Counted from the stretch's first letter, positions 43,650-52,407 are shown. The stretch is DNA of 64,000 nt from Streptomyces polyasparticus (GCF_014493765.1 NZ_JACTVJ010000004.1:851110-915109), one strand, 5' to 3'. Numbers and translations are program-made. Notes: generated from the sequence alone by a model not told the origin.

Positions 43650-45080
43650 ATGAATGACACGCAGCAGCCCTCGACCGACGAGACCACCGACCAGCCCGGA
43701 AGCCGGGCAAGGCGGTGGCTGCCACCCCTGCGCCAAAGACTGGCCGGCGCTCGCGCGGTCTTCCGTGCCGCACCCGAGCCGGACCGGGTCAGCCTCGACA
43801 AGCCGGCGGACGGGCCCTGGGGTGCGGTGCGGGACGGGCTGCGGGAGTTCGGCGTCGCGCTGATCAGCCCTGCGGCCCCCGGCCGCGCACCTCTCGCCGA
43901 CGCACCCAAGCTCTGGCTGCGGGCCGCTCCGTATGCCGTGGTGTTCGTCTTCGTGGCCGCACTGCTGCCGACCACGGTCACGGTGCTCGTGCAGGACTAC
44001 AAGATGAGCGGGGGCATGGCCGGCGGCCTCGCCGTCGCCCAGACAGTGCCGCTCCTGCTCGCCCTGACCCGGCCGCTGCACGCGTGGTGGGTGATCTTCG
44101 CGGCGGATGTGGCCGGCGGGTTCGCGCTGTACGCGGGCCCTCATGTGGACGGGCGCTCCTGGCCCTGGACCCCCATGATCATCGTCGGCTATGTGCTGCT
44201 CATGGTGCTGCTCGGCCTGCGCGAGAGCCGCCGTACCCTCATCGCGGTCGCTCTGGTCACGGCGGCGGCCGGGGTGTTCTTCGAGCAGCTGTCGCAGGAG
44301 TACAGCGACGGCTCCTGGGTCCTGATGCTGGTGCTCGCCGGGGTCACCCTCGTCGTGACCTACGCTCTGCGGCTGCGCGGTGAGGCGCAGGCGAAGCTCG
44401 CCGAACAGGAGACGATCAGCGAGGCGGAGCGGGCGCAGCGCACCCTCCTCGAGGAACGGGCGCGGATCGCGCGGGAGTTGCACGATGTCGTGGCCCACCA
44501 CATGTCGGTGATCACGGTCCAGGCGGACACGGCGAAGTACCGGCTCCCCGATCTGTCGCCCGAGGTGCAGCAGGAGTTCGGCGAGATCGCCTCTGCCGCG
44601 CGCGAGTCGCTCACCGAGATGCGCCGGCTGCTCAAGGTGCTGCGCAACGAGGAGGCGCAGGCCGAGCGCACCCCGCAGCCGGGACTCAAGCGGCTGCACC
44701 AGCTGGCCGATGCCACCCGCCGGGCGGGCGTGGAGGTCGATCTGCCCGTCGGCGACGGGCAGTTGGCCGAGCTGGTCGCCCGCCTTCCCCAGACCGTGGA
44801 TCTCTCCGCGTACCGCATCGTGCAGGAGGCGCTGTCCAATGTGATCCGGCATGCTCCGGGCGCGAGCGCGCGGATCGATGTGGGCGTCGAGGACGGCGAG
44901 CTGCGGGTGACGGTGACCAACGGGCCTGCCCGTAAACCGCTCTCCGTCCTTGAGACGTCGGGCACCGGCCATGGCCTGGTGGGGATGCGGGAGCGCGTAC
45001 GGTTGACCGGTGGCTCGCTGGACGCGGGCCCAGCGGGGGACGGCGGATTCCGCGTCGCGGCCCGGATCCCCCTGAACTGA
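43650..45080 (+). CDS. sensor histidine kinase, HisKA_3 type
   Basis: A 476-residue protein from ATG 43650. It has a long cytoplasmic Pro/Arg-rich head, then six hydrophobic helices (for example LWLRAAPYAVVFVFVAALLP and MIIVGYVLLMVLLG), a coiled-coil linker, phospho-His in ERARIARELHDVVAHHMSVI, and HATPase_c boxes RIVQEALSNVIRHAPG and GTGHGLVGMRERV. Next to its regulator, 32 bp upstream of it. Confidence 0.92.
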   Translation: MNDTQQPSTDETTDQPGSRARRWLPPLRQRLAGARAVFRAAPEPDRVSLDKPADGPWGAVRDGLREFGVALISPAAPGRAPLADAPKLWLRAAPYAVVFVFVAALLPTTVTVLVQDYKMSGGMAGGLAVAQTVPLLLALTRPLHAWWVIFAADVAGGFALYAGPHVDGRSWPWTPMIIVGYVLLMVLLGLRESRRTLIAVALVTAAAGVFFEQLSQEYSDGSWVLMLVLAGVTLVVTYALRLRGEAQAKLAEQETISEAERAQRTLLEERARIARELHDVVAHHMSVITVQADTAKYRLPDLSPEVQQEFGEIASAARESLTEMRRLLKVLRNEEAQAERTPQPGLKRLHQLADATRRAGVEVDLPVGDGQLAELVARLPQTVDLSAYRIVQEALSNVIRHAPGASARIDVGVEDGELRVTVTNGPARKPLSVLETSGTGHGLVGMRERVRLTGGSLDAGPAGDGGFRVAARIPLN

Positions 45081-45112
45081 GCAGACCTGTCGGTGTCCTG
45101 GGAAGGCAGACC

Positions 45113-45790
45113 TTGACCATCCGCGTACTCATCGTCGACGACCAGGCCATGGTGCGGGCGGGCTTCGCCGCGCTGCTCGCCGCGCAGAGCGACATCGATG
45201 TGGTCGGGCAGGCGGAGGACGGCAGGCAGGGCGTCGAGCTCGGCCGGTCCACCCATCCCGACGTGGTCCTCATGGATGTGCGGATGCCGGAGATGGACGG
45301 TCTCGAGGCGGCCAGGCGGCTGCTCGATCCGCCGCCGGGCGTGATCCACCGGCCCAAGGTCCTGATGCTGACCACGTTCGACGTGGACGACTACGTGTAC
45401 GAGGCGCTGCGGGCCGGTGCGTCCGGCTTTCTGCTCAAGGACGCGCCGCCGGACGACCTGATCGCGGCGGTACGGATCGTCGCGGCCGGGGACGCCCTGC
45501 TCGCGCCCTCCGTCACCCGCCGCCTGATCGCGGACTTCGCGAAGCAGCGGCCTGCGCAGCGCAAGGACCCCGCCCTCAAGCTGAACGGTCTGACGCCCCG
45601 CGAGGCCGAGGTGCTCGAACTGATCGCGCGCGGTCTGTCCAACCAGGAGATCGCCGCGCATCTCGTCCTCGCCGAGCAGACCGTGAAGACGCATATCGGC
45701 CGGGTCCTGTCCAAGCTGGATCTCAGGGACCGGGCTCAGCTGGTGATCTTCGCTTACGAGGCCGGGGTCGTCGTGCCCGGTGATCAGTAA
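45113..45790 (+). CDS. NarL/LuxR-type response regulator
   Basis: A 225-residue protein beginning at TTG 45113 behind GGAAGG, a rare start codon here but the only one that includes the full IRVLIVDDQAMVRAGF receiver start. The phospho-Asp is in DVVLMDVRMPEMDG, and the Lys in GFLLKDAPP. The LuxR domain is GLTPREAEVLELIARGLSNQ, then VKTHIGRVLSKLDLRDR. It is partner of the preceding kinase and probably controls its own promoter and that of the following hydrolase gene. Confidence 0.93.
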   Translation: MTIRVLIVDDQAMVRAGFAALLAAQSDIDVVGQAEDGRQGVELGRSTHPDVVLMDVRMPEMDGLEAARRLLDPPPGVIHRPKVLMLTTFDVDDYVYEALRAGASGFLLKDAPPDDLIAAVRIVAAGDALLAPSVTRRLIADFAKQRPAQRKDPALKLNGLTPREAEVLELIARGLSNQEIAAHLVLAEQTVKTHIGRVLSKLDLRDRAQLVIFAYEAGVVVPGDQ

Positions 45791-45830
45791 CCCTCTGGCG
45801 CGGAGGCCCATGCCAGGCCTCCCCCACCCG

Positions 45831-45880
45831 TACCCCTAGTACTGGGGTATCAGCCGCAGTTTGGCTCCGCAGTGTGACGT
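45831..45880. promoter_or_regulatory. candidate regulator box upstream of the second DUF1023 gene
   Basis: TACCCC-N7-GGGGTA (45831-45849) followed by TCAG...TTTGG...CCGCAGTGTGACG. The right half matches the box upstream of the kinase gene (GGGGTATGAG ... TTT ... CCGCGGTATGACG). Confidence 0.55.
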
Positions 45881-45953
45881 CCTGCCACCCACCGTCTTCC
45901 TACCTTCCCTCCGTCAGCGAGAACGACGGACGGATGCGAAGGGGAGACCGGTC

Positions 45954-47084
45954 ATGCGGCTTCAGGCTTGGAAGGCACGCGGCAAGAGGACTCTGGCCGC
46001 GGCTGCTCTCAGCGCGGCACTGGTCGCGGGTACCGCCGGCTGGGCCGCGGGCAATCAGCAGACCCCCGTGACCGGCCCCGTCCCGGGCGTCAGCTCCTGG
46101 CGCGCCGACCGCGCGCTCGACCGGCCGCTGCCCGACCCGGCGACGGCGAAGCCGGCCGAAGTGGCCGCGTTCTTCCGCTCGTTGAGCCCCGCGCAGCAGC
46201 AGGGCCTGCTCGACCGGCACCCGCTGGTCGTCGGCAATCTCGACGGTGCGCCCATCGCTCTGCGGTACGAGGCCAACGCCCGCGCCCTGCAGCAGGAGAG
46301 CGCCACGCAGCTGCGGCGGGCCGCGGACCCGACGCTGCCGTCCCGGGACCGCGAGGCGGCCCGTGCCCGCGCCGAACGCTATGACGCGCTGCGGGCCGGC
46401 GGCCGGCAGATCCTCGTCTTCGACCCGCGGGGGCGCGGCCAGGTCGCGGAGGTCTACGGCGATCTGCCCGGCGCCGCGCATGTCTCGGTGATCGTGCCGG
46501 GCTCCGACATCGATCTGGGCAGCTTCGACCGGCAGAAGGACCCGTACGGCACGCCGACCGGGATGGCCCGCTCCCTGTACGCGGCCACCGGGCACCGCAG
46601 CGCGGTGATCGCCTGGGCCGGGTACACCACGCCGGTCGGGATCGGTCCGGACGCCGCCACCGGCAAGCTCGCCGAGGCGGGCGCCCCGCGCCTGGCCCGC
46701 TTCGTCCAAGGCCTCGACGCCGCGGGCACACCCGACCCGGTGGTCTTCTGCCACAGCTACGGCTCGGTGGTCTGCGGTGAAGCGGCCGGCGAGATGCCCG
46801 CCGCCGATCTGGTCGTGGCCGGTTCGCCGGGGATGCGCGCCGACGACGTGGCCGGGCTGCACACCAAGGCGCATGTCTGGGCGGCCAAGGCCGCGGACGA
46901 CTGGATCGACGACGTGCCGAACGTGGAGTTCCTCGGGCTCGGCCACGGCACCGATCCGACTGACCCGGACTTCGGCGCCCTCTCGGTGCCGGCCTCCCAA
47001 GTCGACGGCCACACCGGCTACTTCGAGCCCGGCACCGACTCCCTGCACGCGTTCGCGCGGATCGCACTCGGCGAACGGCCCTGA
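45954..47084 (+). CDS. DUF1023 alpha/beta hydrolase, exported
   Basis: A 376-residue paralogue of the gene at 41257. The N terminus MRLQAWKARGKRTLAAAALS followed by alanine-rich sequence is a signal peptide or anchor. The hydrolase landmarks are conserved: LVVGNLDGAPIALRYEAN, VFDPRGRGQVAEVYG, VSVIVPGSDIDLGSF, nucleophile in FCHSYGSVVCGE, and GHTGYFEPGTDSL. ATG 45954 has AAGGGGAGA upstream. Directly follows the two-component pair and precedes an acyltransferase, so the three may act on the same envelope lipid or ester. Confidence 0.88.
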   Translation: MRLQAWKARGKRTLAAAALSAALVAGTAGWAAGNQQTPVTGPVPGVSSWRADRALDRPLPDPATAKPAEVAAFFRSLSPAQQQGLLDRHPLVVGNLDGAPIALRYEANARALQQESATQLRRAADPTLPSRDREAARARAERYDALRAGGRQILVFDPRGRGQVAEVYGDLPGAAHVSVIVPGSDIDLGSFDRQKDPYGTPTGMARSLYAATGHRSAVIAWAGYTTPVGIGPDAATGKLAEAGAPRLARFVQGLDAAGTPDPVVFCHSYGSVVCGEAAGEMPAADLVVAGSPGMRADDVAGLHTKAHVWAAKAADDWIDDVPNVEFLGLGHGTDPTDPDFGALSVPASQVDGHTGYFEPGTDSLHAFARIALGERP

Positions 47085-47099
47085 GCCCTCACGAATCCC

Positions 47100-47150
47100 T
47101 GCCGCCGAGGCTCCCTGCCGTCGAAACGCCCCGCCGTCGAGGCGCCCCCT
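47100..47150 (+). repeat. 16-bp tandem repeat between hydrolase and acyltransferase genes
   Basis: About three degenerate copies of GCCGTCGAGGCGCCCC, beginning 16 bp after the hydrolase stop codon. Confidence 0.65.
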
Positions 47151-47204
47151 CCCCCACGGCTTCCCTCCATCTCCCCGTACTTCTCCAGGACTTGAGGACA
47201 CACC

Positions 47205-48488
47205 ATGACCAGCACCGCACTCGCCCCGCGACCAGAGGACACGAAGGCCCGCGCGGGATCCAAGGCACTCGGCGCCCTGCGCAGGACGGCCACGAGCATC
47301 GACTCCCGTACGCCGCAGCACCGCGACCGGGCGATCGACGGGCTGCGCGCCCTCGCGCTGCTCGCCGTGCCGATCGGGCACTGGCTGCTCGGCGGGTTCC
47401 GCCTCGACGGCGAGGGCGCGCTGCGCAACGCGAGCCCGCTGTCCACGTTCGAGTTCTTCGCGCCCATGAGCTGGGTGCTCCAGATGCTCGGGATCTTCTT
47501 CCTGGTCGGCGGCTACGCCTCGGTGCTCTCGTACCGCCGCTCGCTGGCCCGCGGCGAGTCCGCAGGGCGCTGGCTGCGCGGGCGGGTGGCCCGGCTCGGG
47601 CGTCCGGTGCTCGGCGTGACGGCGGTGTGGGCGGCGCTGATTCCGGTGCTCTACGCACTGGGTGTGCCCAGCACGACCCTGCACACCGGGGCGACCCTGG
47701 TCATCCAGCCCCTGTGGTTCGTGGGTGTCTATACGGTGATCACCGCGCTCACCCCGTACTGCGTGAAGGCCGCCGAGCGCATGGGCGCCTGGGCGGCGGC
47801 TCCGCTGCTCGGCACGGTCGCGGTGGTCGACTTCCTGCGCTACGGGCCGTACGCGGCGGACATGCCGTCCTGGCTGAGCGTGCTCAACATCCTGCCGGGC
47901 TGGATGTTCGCCTACCAACTGGGCGTCAGCTGGGGCGAGAAGAAGATCGGCAAGCGGGGTGCGTGGCTGCTGCTCGCCGGCGGTACGGCCCTGTTCGCGG
48001 CGCTGCTGCTCGCCTTCCACTACCCGGCGTCGATGGTCGGCGTACCCGGTGAGGCCCGCACCAACTCGCACCCGCCGTCCCTGCTCGTCCTCGCGCTCGC
48101 CGCGGCGCAGAGCGGGGCCGCGATCCTCCTTCGCGACCGGATCGGCAAGCTGCTCCGCCGGCCCGCGCTGTGGGCCCCTGTCGTGATCATCAACCTGTCG
48201 GCGATGACGATCCTGTGCTGGCACCAGACGGCGATGTTCGGTGCGGCGACCCTCGGTTCGTTCTTCGGGCCCATCGGCGGCCTGACCACCGCGCCGGAGA
48301 CGCTCGGCTGGATCGCCGCCCGGATCGCCTGGCTGCCGGTGTTCGCCGGACTGCTCGTCGCGATCGGCGCCTGGGCCCGGCGCTTCGAGGCTCCGTGGGC
48401 CGTGGGCTCGCGGGCCGCCAGGATGCGGCGGGTGGCGGCGGGGCTGCTCGCCGCCGGGTTCGCGGTGTTCGCGCTGGGTCTGGCGTGA
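47205..48488 (+). CDS. membrane acyltransferase 3 family protein
   Basis: A 427-residue protein with about ten hydrophobic helices. The acyltransferase-3 start DRAIDGLRALALLAVPIGHW carries the catalytic His. FFLVGGYASVLSYRRS, then an Arg-rich RGRVARLGRPVLG loop and LNILPGWMFAYQLGVSWGE follow. It probably O-acylates an envelope sugar or lipid. It lies 120 bp downstream of the second DUF1023 hydrolase gene; a 16-bp repeat lies in the gap. A strong hairpin follows. Confidence 0.88.
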   Translation: MTSTALAPRPEDTKARAGSKALGALRRTATSIDSRTPQHRDRAIDGLRALALLAVPIGHWLLGGFRLDGEGALRNASPLSTFEFFAPMSWVLQMLGIFFLVGGYASVLSYRRSLARGESAGRWLRGRVARLGRPVLGVTAVWAALIPVLYALGVPSTTLHTGATLVIQPLWFVGVYTVITALTPYCVKAAERMGAWAAAPLLGTVAVVDFLRYGPYAADMPSWLSVLNILPGWMFAYQLGVSWGEKKIGKRGAWLLLAGGTALFAALLLAFHYPASMVGVPGEARTNSHPPSLLVLALAAAQSGAAILLRDRIGKLLRRPALWAPVVIINLSAMTILCWHQTAMFGAATLGSFFGPIGGLTTAPETLGWIAARIAWLPVFAGLLVAIGAWARRFEAPWAVGSRAARMRRVAAGLLAAGFAVFALGLA

Positions 48489-48522
48489 GGGCGCGGTCCG
48501 CCCCCGCTCGGGGGCCACCAAC

Positions 48523-48559
48523 GCGGAGGGCGCCGTGCTGTGAGCACGGCGCCCTCCGC
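48523..48559. terminator. terminator after the acyltransferase gene
   Basis: A seventeen-base perfect stem (48523-48539 with 48543-48559) around a GTG loop, 35 bp after the acyltransferase stop; it may also serve the convergent aldo/keto reductase gene. Confidence 0.92.
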
Positions 48560-48601
48560 TTGCGTACGAATGCCCGCGTACGGTACCCGGGTACGCCCCT
48601 T

Positions 48602-48649
48602 CGTACGGAAGGGGCTACTCGCGTTCGTACGGAAGGGGCTACTCGCGCC
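48602..48649 (-). repeat. 24-bp direct repeat duplicating a stop codon
   Basis: Two tandem 24-bp units differing only at the last two bases (48602-48625 and 48626-48649). On the minus strand each contains CGCGAGTAG; the copy at 48639-48641 is the real stop of the aldo/keto reductase, and 48615-48617 is in the same frame. Confidence 0.9.
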
Positions 48650-49649
48650 CCGCCGACGTGAAGGACATGTCCGCGTACCGGCCGCCCACCACTTGGTCCG
48701 CGATCGGCTCGAGGAGCTCCAGCTCGGAGTCGGTGAGGATCAGGTGCGTCGCCGCGGTGTTCTCGTCGAGCCGGGTGCGCTTGCGCGTGCCCGGGATCGG
48801 GACGACGGTCAGGCCGTGCACCTGGGCACGCTGCTGCACCCAGGCGAGAGCGACCTGCGCGGGCGTCGCGTCACGGGACTCCGCAACCGCACGGATCGGG
48901 GCGAGCAGTGCGGCGTTGGCCTCGGCGTTGTCGCCCGTGAAGCGCGGCATCGTACGGCGGAAGTCGTCGGAACCGAGGTCGCTGCTCGCGTTCGTGAACG
49001 AGCCCGTCAGGAAGCCGCGGCCGAGCGGCGAGTAAGGGACGAGCGCAACGCCCAGGTCCGCGGCCGCGGGGACCACGTGCTGCTCGATGTCCCGGCTGAA
49101 CAGCGACCACTCCGACTGCACGGCCGCGATGGGGTGTACGGCGTGTGCGGCGCGCAGCTCGTCGGCGGTGACCTCGCTGAGGCCGAGGTGCTTGACCTTG
49201 CCCTCGGCGACCAGTTCGGCCATGACGCCGACGGACTCCTCGATCGGCACGTTCACATCGCGGCGGTGCATGTAGTAGAGGTCGACGCTCTCCACGCCGA
49301 GGCGGGTCAGGCTGCCCTCGATGCACTGGCGGATGTACGCGGGGTCGTTGCTGATCCCGCGCTTCGACGGGTCGTCGGGGTCGAGCACGATGCCGAACTT
49401 CGTGGCGAGGACGATCTCGTCACGGTGCTTCTGGACGAACGGGGCGAGGAACTTCTCGTTCTCGCCCGCGCCGTACATGTCGGCGGTGTCGTAGAAGGTG
49501 ACGCCCAGGTCGAGGGCGTGGTCGAGGGTGGCACGTGCTTCGTCGGCGTCGGTGGGCCCATAGGCGAAGCTCATGCCCATGCAGCCAAGTCCCTGGACGG
49601 AGACCTCGGGACCGCCGGTGCCGAGCTGTGCCTTCGCGATGGCGCTCAT
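48639..49649 (-). CDS. aldo/keto reductase
   Basis: A 336-residue TIM-barrel reductase of the YhdN/AKR11-13 type. Catalytic residues: Asp/Tyr in YDTADMYGAGENEKFL, Lys in VLATKFGI, His in LYYMHRRDV. NADPH-binding parts are PYSPLGRGFLTG and VVPIPGTRKRTRLDEN. It reduces aldehydes/ketones, probably in detoxification. The MerR regulator gene lies 5 bp upstream in the same direction, and a palindromic operator lies before that. Confidence 0.93.
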   Translation of the reverse strand: MSAIAKAQLGTGGPEVSVQGLGCMGMSFAYGPTDADEARATLDHALDLGVTFYDTADMYGAGENEKFLAPFVQKHRDEIVLATKFGIVLDPDDPSKRGISNDPAYIRQCIEGSLTRLGVESVDLYYMHRRDVNVPIEESVGVMAELVAEGKVKHLGLSEVTADELRAAHAVHPIAAVQSEWSLFSRDIEQHVVPAAADLGVALVPYSPLGRGFLTGSFTNASSDLGSDDFRRTMPRFTGDNAEANAALLAPIRAVAESRDATPAQVALAWVQQRAQVHGLTVVPIPGTRKRTRLDENTAATHLILTDSELELLEPIADQVVGGRYADMSFTSAGRE

Positions 49650-49654
49650 CAGGT

Positions 49655-50137
49655 TCAGGACCTCTCCGGCGCCGCAGGGGCGCCCGCGTAGAACTCGATC
49701 TTGTAGTCGAGGACGGCCAGCGTCCCCTGGAGCTCCGCGATCCGCGCGAGGACATCGCGCCGCGTGCTCTCCAGGAGCTGCCGTCGCTCCTCGAAGGTGT
49801 GGTCGCCCTCGCGGACCAGCTCGGCGTAGCGGACCATGTCCGCCACGGACATGCCGGTCAGGCGCAGCTTGCCCACGAAGGTCAGCCAGTCCAGATCACG
49901 GTTGCTGAACCGGCGCTGGCCCGTGTGGGAGCGGTCGACGTGCGGCATCAGACCGATCCGCTCGTACCAGCGCAGGGTGTGCGCGGTGAGCCCGGTGTAC
50001 TCGGCGACCTCGCTGATCGTGTAGCGGTCCTGGCCCGAGGGCCGCGGATGGGGCCGCGGACCGGAGGCACAGACGTCGACCGGGGCCGCGGGCACGGTTT
50101 CGAGTACTGGTACGGGGGCGCTCTCCATCACCGTCAT
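49655..50137 (-). CDS. MerR family regulator
   Basis: A 160-residue protein. After a 35-residue Pro/Val head, the MerR DNA-binding domain reads YTISEVAEYTGLTAHTLRWY followed by ERIGLMPHVDRS and RFSNRDLDWL, then a long dimer helix. It has no cysteines for metal or thiol sensing near the C terminus apart from the head, so it belongs to the aldehyde/multidrug-type group. Likely activator of the downstream aldo/keto reductase. Start 50137 chosen after a G run; 50128 is also possible. Confidence 0.9.
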   Translation of the reverse strand: MTVMESAPVPVLETVPAAPVDVCASGPRPHPRPSGQDRYTISEVAEYTGLTAHTLRWYERIGLMPHVDRSHTGQRRFSNRDLDWLTFVGKLRLTGMSVADMVRYAELVREGDHTFEERRQLLESTRRDVLARIAELQGTLAVLDYKIEFYAGAPAAPERS

Positions 50138-50155
50138 GCCCCCCCACGCTAGAAC

Positions 50156-50173
50156 CTTGGAGTGCACTCCAAG
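50156..50173. promoter_or_regulatory. MerR-type operator
   Basis: CTTGGAGTGCACTCCAAG is a perfect 18-bp palindrome 19 bp upstream of the merR start. Its sequence resembles sites of the aldehyde-responsive AdhR/NmlR branch of MerR regulators as I remember them. Confidence 0.82.
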
Positions 50174-50224
50174 CAAGCGATATCGGCAAGAGTTCGTCCG
50201 ATGGCCCCGGATACCCTGCCCGGC

Positions 50225-50695
50225 ATGATCGAACCACGGCTTGCGACGCCTGACGACGCCCCTGAGCTGGTACGCCTGCGGAAGGTGATGCTCGACGAGT
50301 ACCTGGGGGCCCAGCCGGACACCGACTGGATACCGGTCTCGGAGGCCACCTTGCGCGCGAAGCTCCTCGGAGAGGAGAGCCGGCTGGCCGCGACGGTGGT
50401 GGAACGGCCGGACGAGCCGGGCAGGCTGGCGGCGTGCGCGGTCGGCACGATCGAGTACCGGCTCGGCGGACCGGAGAACCCGCTGGGGCTGAGCGGCTAT
50501 GTGTTCAGTGTGGCCACCGACCTCGACATGCGGCGCCGCGGGTACTCGCGCGCGTGCATGCAGGAGCTGATCGCCTGGTTCGGGCGGCGCGGGGTGCGCA
50601 AGGTCGATCTGCGGGCCTCCGTCGCGGGCGAGCCGCTGTATGCGGCGCTCGGGTTCGAGCGGACGCCGGATCCGGCAATGCGGCTGGTGCTCTGA
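50225..50695 (+). CDS. GNAT family N-acetyltransferase
   Basis: A 156-residue protein from ATG 50225. The acetyl-CoA-binding core is VFSVATDLDMRRRGYSRACM (R-R-x-G-Y/x-S/A), and the end DLRASVAGEPLYAALGFER has the GNAT beta6-7 pattern. Substrate unknown. It is divergent from merR. Confidence 0.88.
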   Translation: MIEPRLATPDDAPELVRLRKVMLDEYLGAQPDTDWIPVSEATLRAKLLGEESRLAATVVERPDEPGRLAACAVGTIEYRLGGPENPLGLSGYVFSVATDLDMRRRGYSRACMQELIAWFGRRGVRKVDLRASVAGEPLYAALGFERTPDPAMRLVL

Positions 50696-50825
50696 CGGCT
50701 TCCGCATCGACTGGCTTCCGCACTGGCCGCGCCTGCGCTGACGGCGTCTGCTGCACGGACGGCGTCCGTACGGAGCGTGCGACCCCGGGCCGTGCCGGTG
50801 GAGCCGAGACCGTAGGCTCGGGAGC

Positions 50826-51644
50826 ATGCAGAGCCTCGCCCTGATCCAGAACTGGCCGGTTCCCAGCGCGGCAGCCGGTGTCGTACGGGCCGACGGGACC
50901 GTCGTCGGTACGCACGGACCCGTGGCGCAGCGGTTCGCGCTGGCCTCCGTGACCAAGCCGCTGACCGCGTACGCCGCGCTCGTCGCGTACGAGGAAGGGG
51001 CCGTCGAGCTCGACGAGCCGGCCGGGCCCGAGGGCTCGACGGTGCGGCATCTGCTCGCGCACACCAGTGGTCTGGCCTTCGACGAGCACCGCGTGATGGC
51101 GCCGCCCGGGACGCGGCGGCTGTACTCCAACGCCGGGTTCGAGGTGCTCGCGGACCACATCGCGAAGGCCACGGACATCCCGTTCGCGGAGTATCTGCGC
51201 CAGGCCGTACTCGAACCGCTCGGCATGACGCAGACCTCGCTCGACGGTTCGCCGGCCAAGGACGGGGTGTCGACGGTCGAGGACCTGCTGCGGTTCGCGG
51301 CCGAGGTGCAGGCGCCGCGGCTGCTCGACGCGCGCACCGTCCTCGACGCGATGTCCGTGGTGCACCCCGGGCTCTCCGGCATCCTGCCCGGCTACGGGCA
51401 CCAGAAGCCCAACGACTGGGGCCTCGGCTTCGAGATCAGGGACTCCAAGTCGCCGCACTGGACGGGGAGTTCGTCCTCGCCGCGTACGTTCGGGCACTTC
51501 GGGCAGTCGGGCACGTTCCTGTGGATCGACCCCGACGCGGGGGCCGCGTGCGTCGCCCTGACGGACCAGGCCTTCGGCCCGTGGGCCGTCGAGGCGTGGC
51601 CGCCCTTCACGGACGCGGTGCTCGGGGAGCTGCGGGCCCGCTGA
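50826..51644 (+). CDS. serine hydrolase, class C beta-lactamase-like
   Basis: A 272-residue protein. The nucleophile Ser 41 and Lys 44 lie in ASVTK (SxxK), Tyr 100 in LYSNAG (YxN), and HFGQSGTFLWID replaces the KTG triad motif with HxG, as in esterase/peptidase members. There is no signal peptide, so it probably acts in the cytoplasm. Esterase or D-aminopeptidase-like activity is possible. Confidence 0.88.
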   Translation: MQSLALIQNWPVPSAAAGVVRADGTVVGTHGPVAQRFALASVTKPLTAYAALVAYEEGAVELDEPAGPEGSTVRHLLAHTSGLAFDEHRVMAPPGTRRLYSNAGFEVLADHIAKATDIPFAEYLRQAVLEPLGMTQTSLDGSPAKDGVSTVEDLLRFAAEVQAPRLLDARTVLDAMSVVHPGLSGILPGYGHQKPNDWGLGFEIRDSKSPHWTGSSSSPRTFGHFGQSGTFLWIDPDAGAACVALTDQAFGPWAVEAWPPFTDAVLGELRAR

Positions 51645-51663
51645 GCCCTCGTATCAGCGCGTC

Positions 51664-52407
51664 TCAGAGCGGCTTGCGCCACACGGAGATGTGCTGCTGC
51701 GAGTCCTGCCCGAACGGCGCCCCGCTCCAGTCCTCGACCCGGCGCTCAAGCGCGAGGCCCGCGATCCGCGCCATCAGGTCGAGCTCCGCCGGCCACGCGT
51801 ACCGGTGCCGGGAGTTGTCGCGCCGGTAGCGGCCGTCGTCCTCGCGGGTGAAGTGGTGCGAGACGAGGATCTGCTCGACCAGGTCGAAGGTGTCGAAGCC
51901 GAGGTGGCGCTCGGAGACGTCGAACGGCACCGCGTCCTGTCCTGGCGGCAGGGACCGCAGCGGCGGCAGGCCCAGCTCGATGACGAAGCGGCCGCCGGGC
52001 GCGAGGTGGTGCGCCGCGTTGCGGAAGCATTCGACCTGCTCGTCCTGGGTGAGCAGGTTCGTGATGGTGTTGTAGACGAGATAGACCAGGGTGAACTCAC
52101 CGGCGCCGGGGGCGCGGGTCGTGGCCATGTCCCCCATGACCACCGGGAGCGTCCGCTCGTCGGCCTTGCTCCGCAGGACCGCCGCCGTGTGCTCGGACAG
52201 CTCGATGCCCGTCACCGGCACACCGCGCCCGCGCAGCGGGACGCCCACGCGTCCGGTTCCGATCGCGAACTCCAACGCCGGTCCCCCACCGGCGAGTTCG
52301 GCGAGAAAGTCGAGGGTCGGCGCGAGGAACTCGGCCGAGGACCTGTCGGCCTCCTCGGCGTCGTACCGTTCGGCGGTCGGTCGTGTCCACAGCTCACTAC
52401 TCGTCAC
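51664..52407 (-). CDS. class I SAM-dependent methyltransferase
   Basis: A 247-residue protein from GTG 52407. Motif I is ALEFAIGTGRVGVPL, motif II VTGIELSEH, then VVMGDMATTRAPGAGEFTLV and LAPGGRFVIELGLP. The start RPTAERYDAEEADRSSAEFL is typical of a methyltransf_25-type protein. Substrate unknown. Confidence 0.88.
   Translation of the reverse strand: MTSSELWTRPTAERYDAEEADRSSAEFLAPTLDFLAELAGGGPALEFAIGTGRVGVPLRGRGVPVTGIELSEHTAAVLRSKADERTLPVVMGDMATTRAPGAGEFTLVYLVYNTITNLLTQDEQVECFRNAAHHLAPGGRFVIELGLPPLRSLPPGQDAVPFDVSERHLGFDTFDLVEQILVSHHFTREDDGRYRRDNSRHRYAWPAELDLMARIAGLALERRVEDWSGAPFGQDSQQHISVWRKPL

Noticed and set aside
45900-48521. Open frame of 873 codons antisense to the DUF1023 and acyltransferase genes
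   Set aside because: Spans two real genes and a terminator-bearing gap; composition is typical of an antisense shadow.
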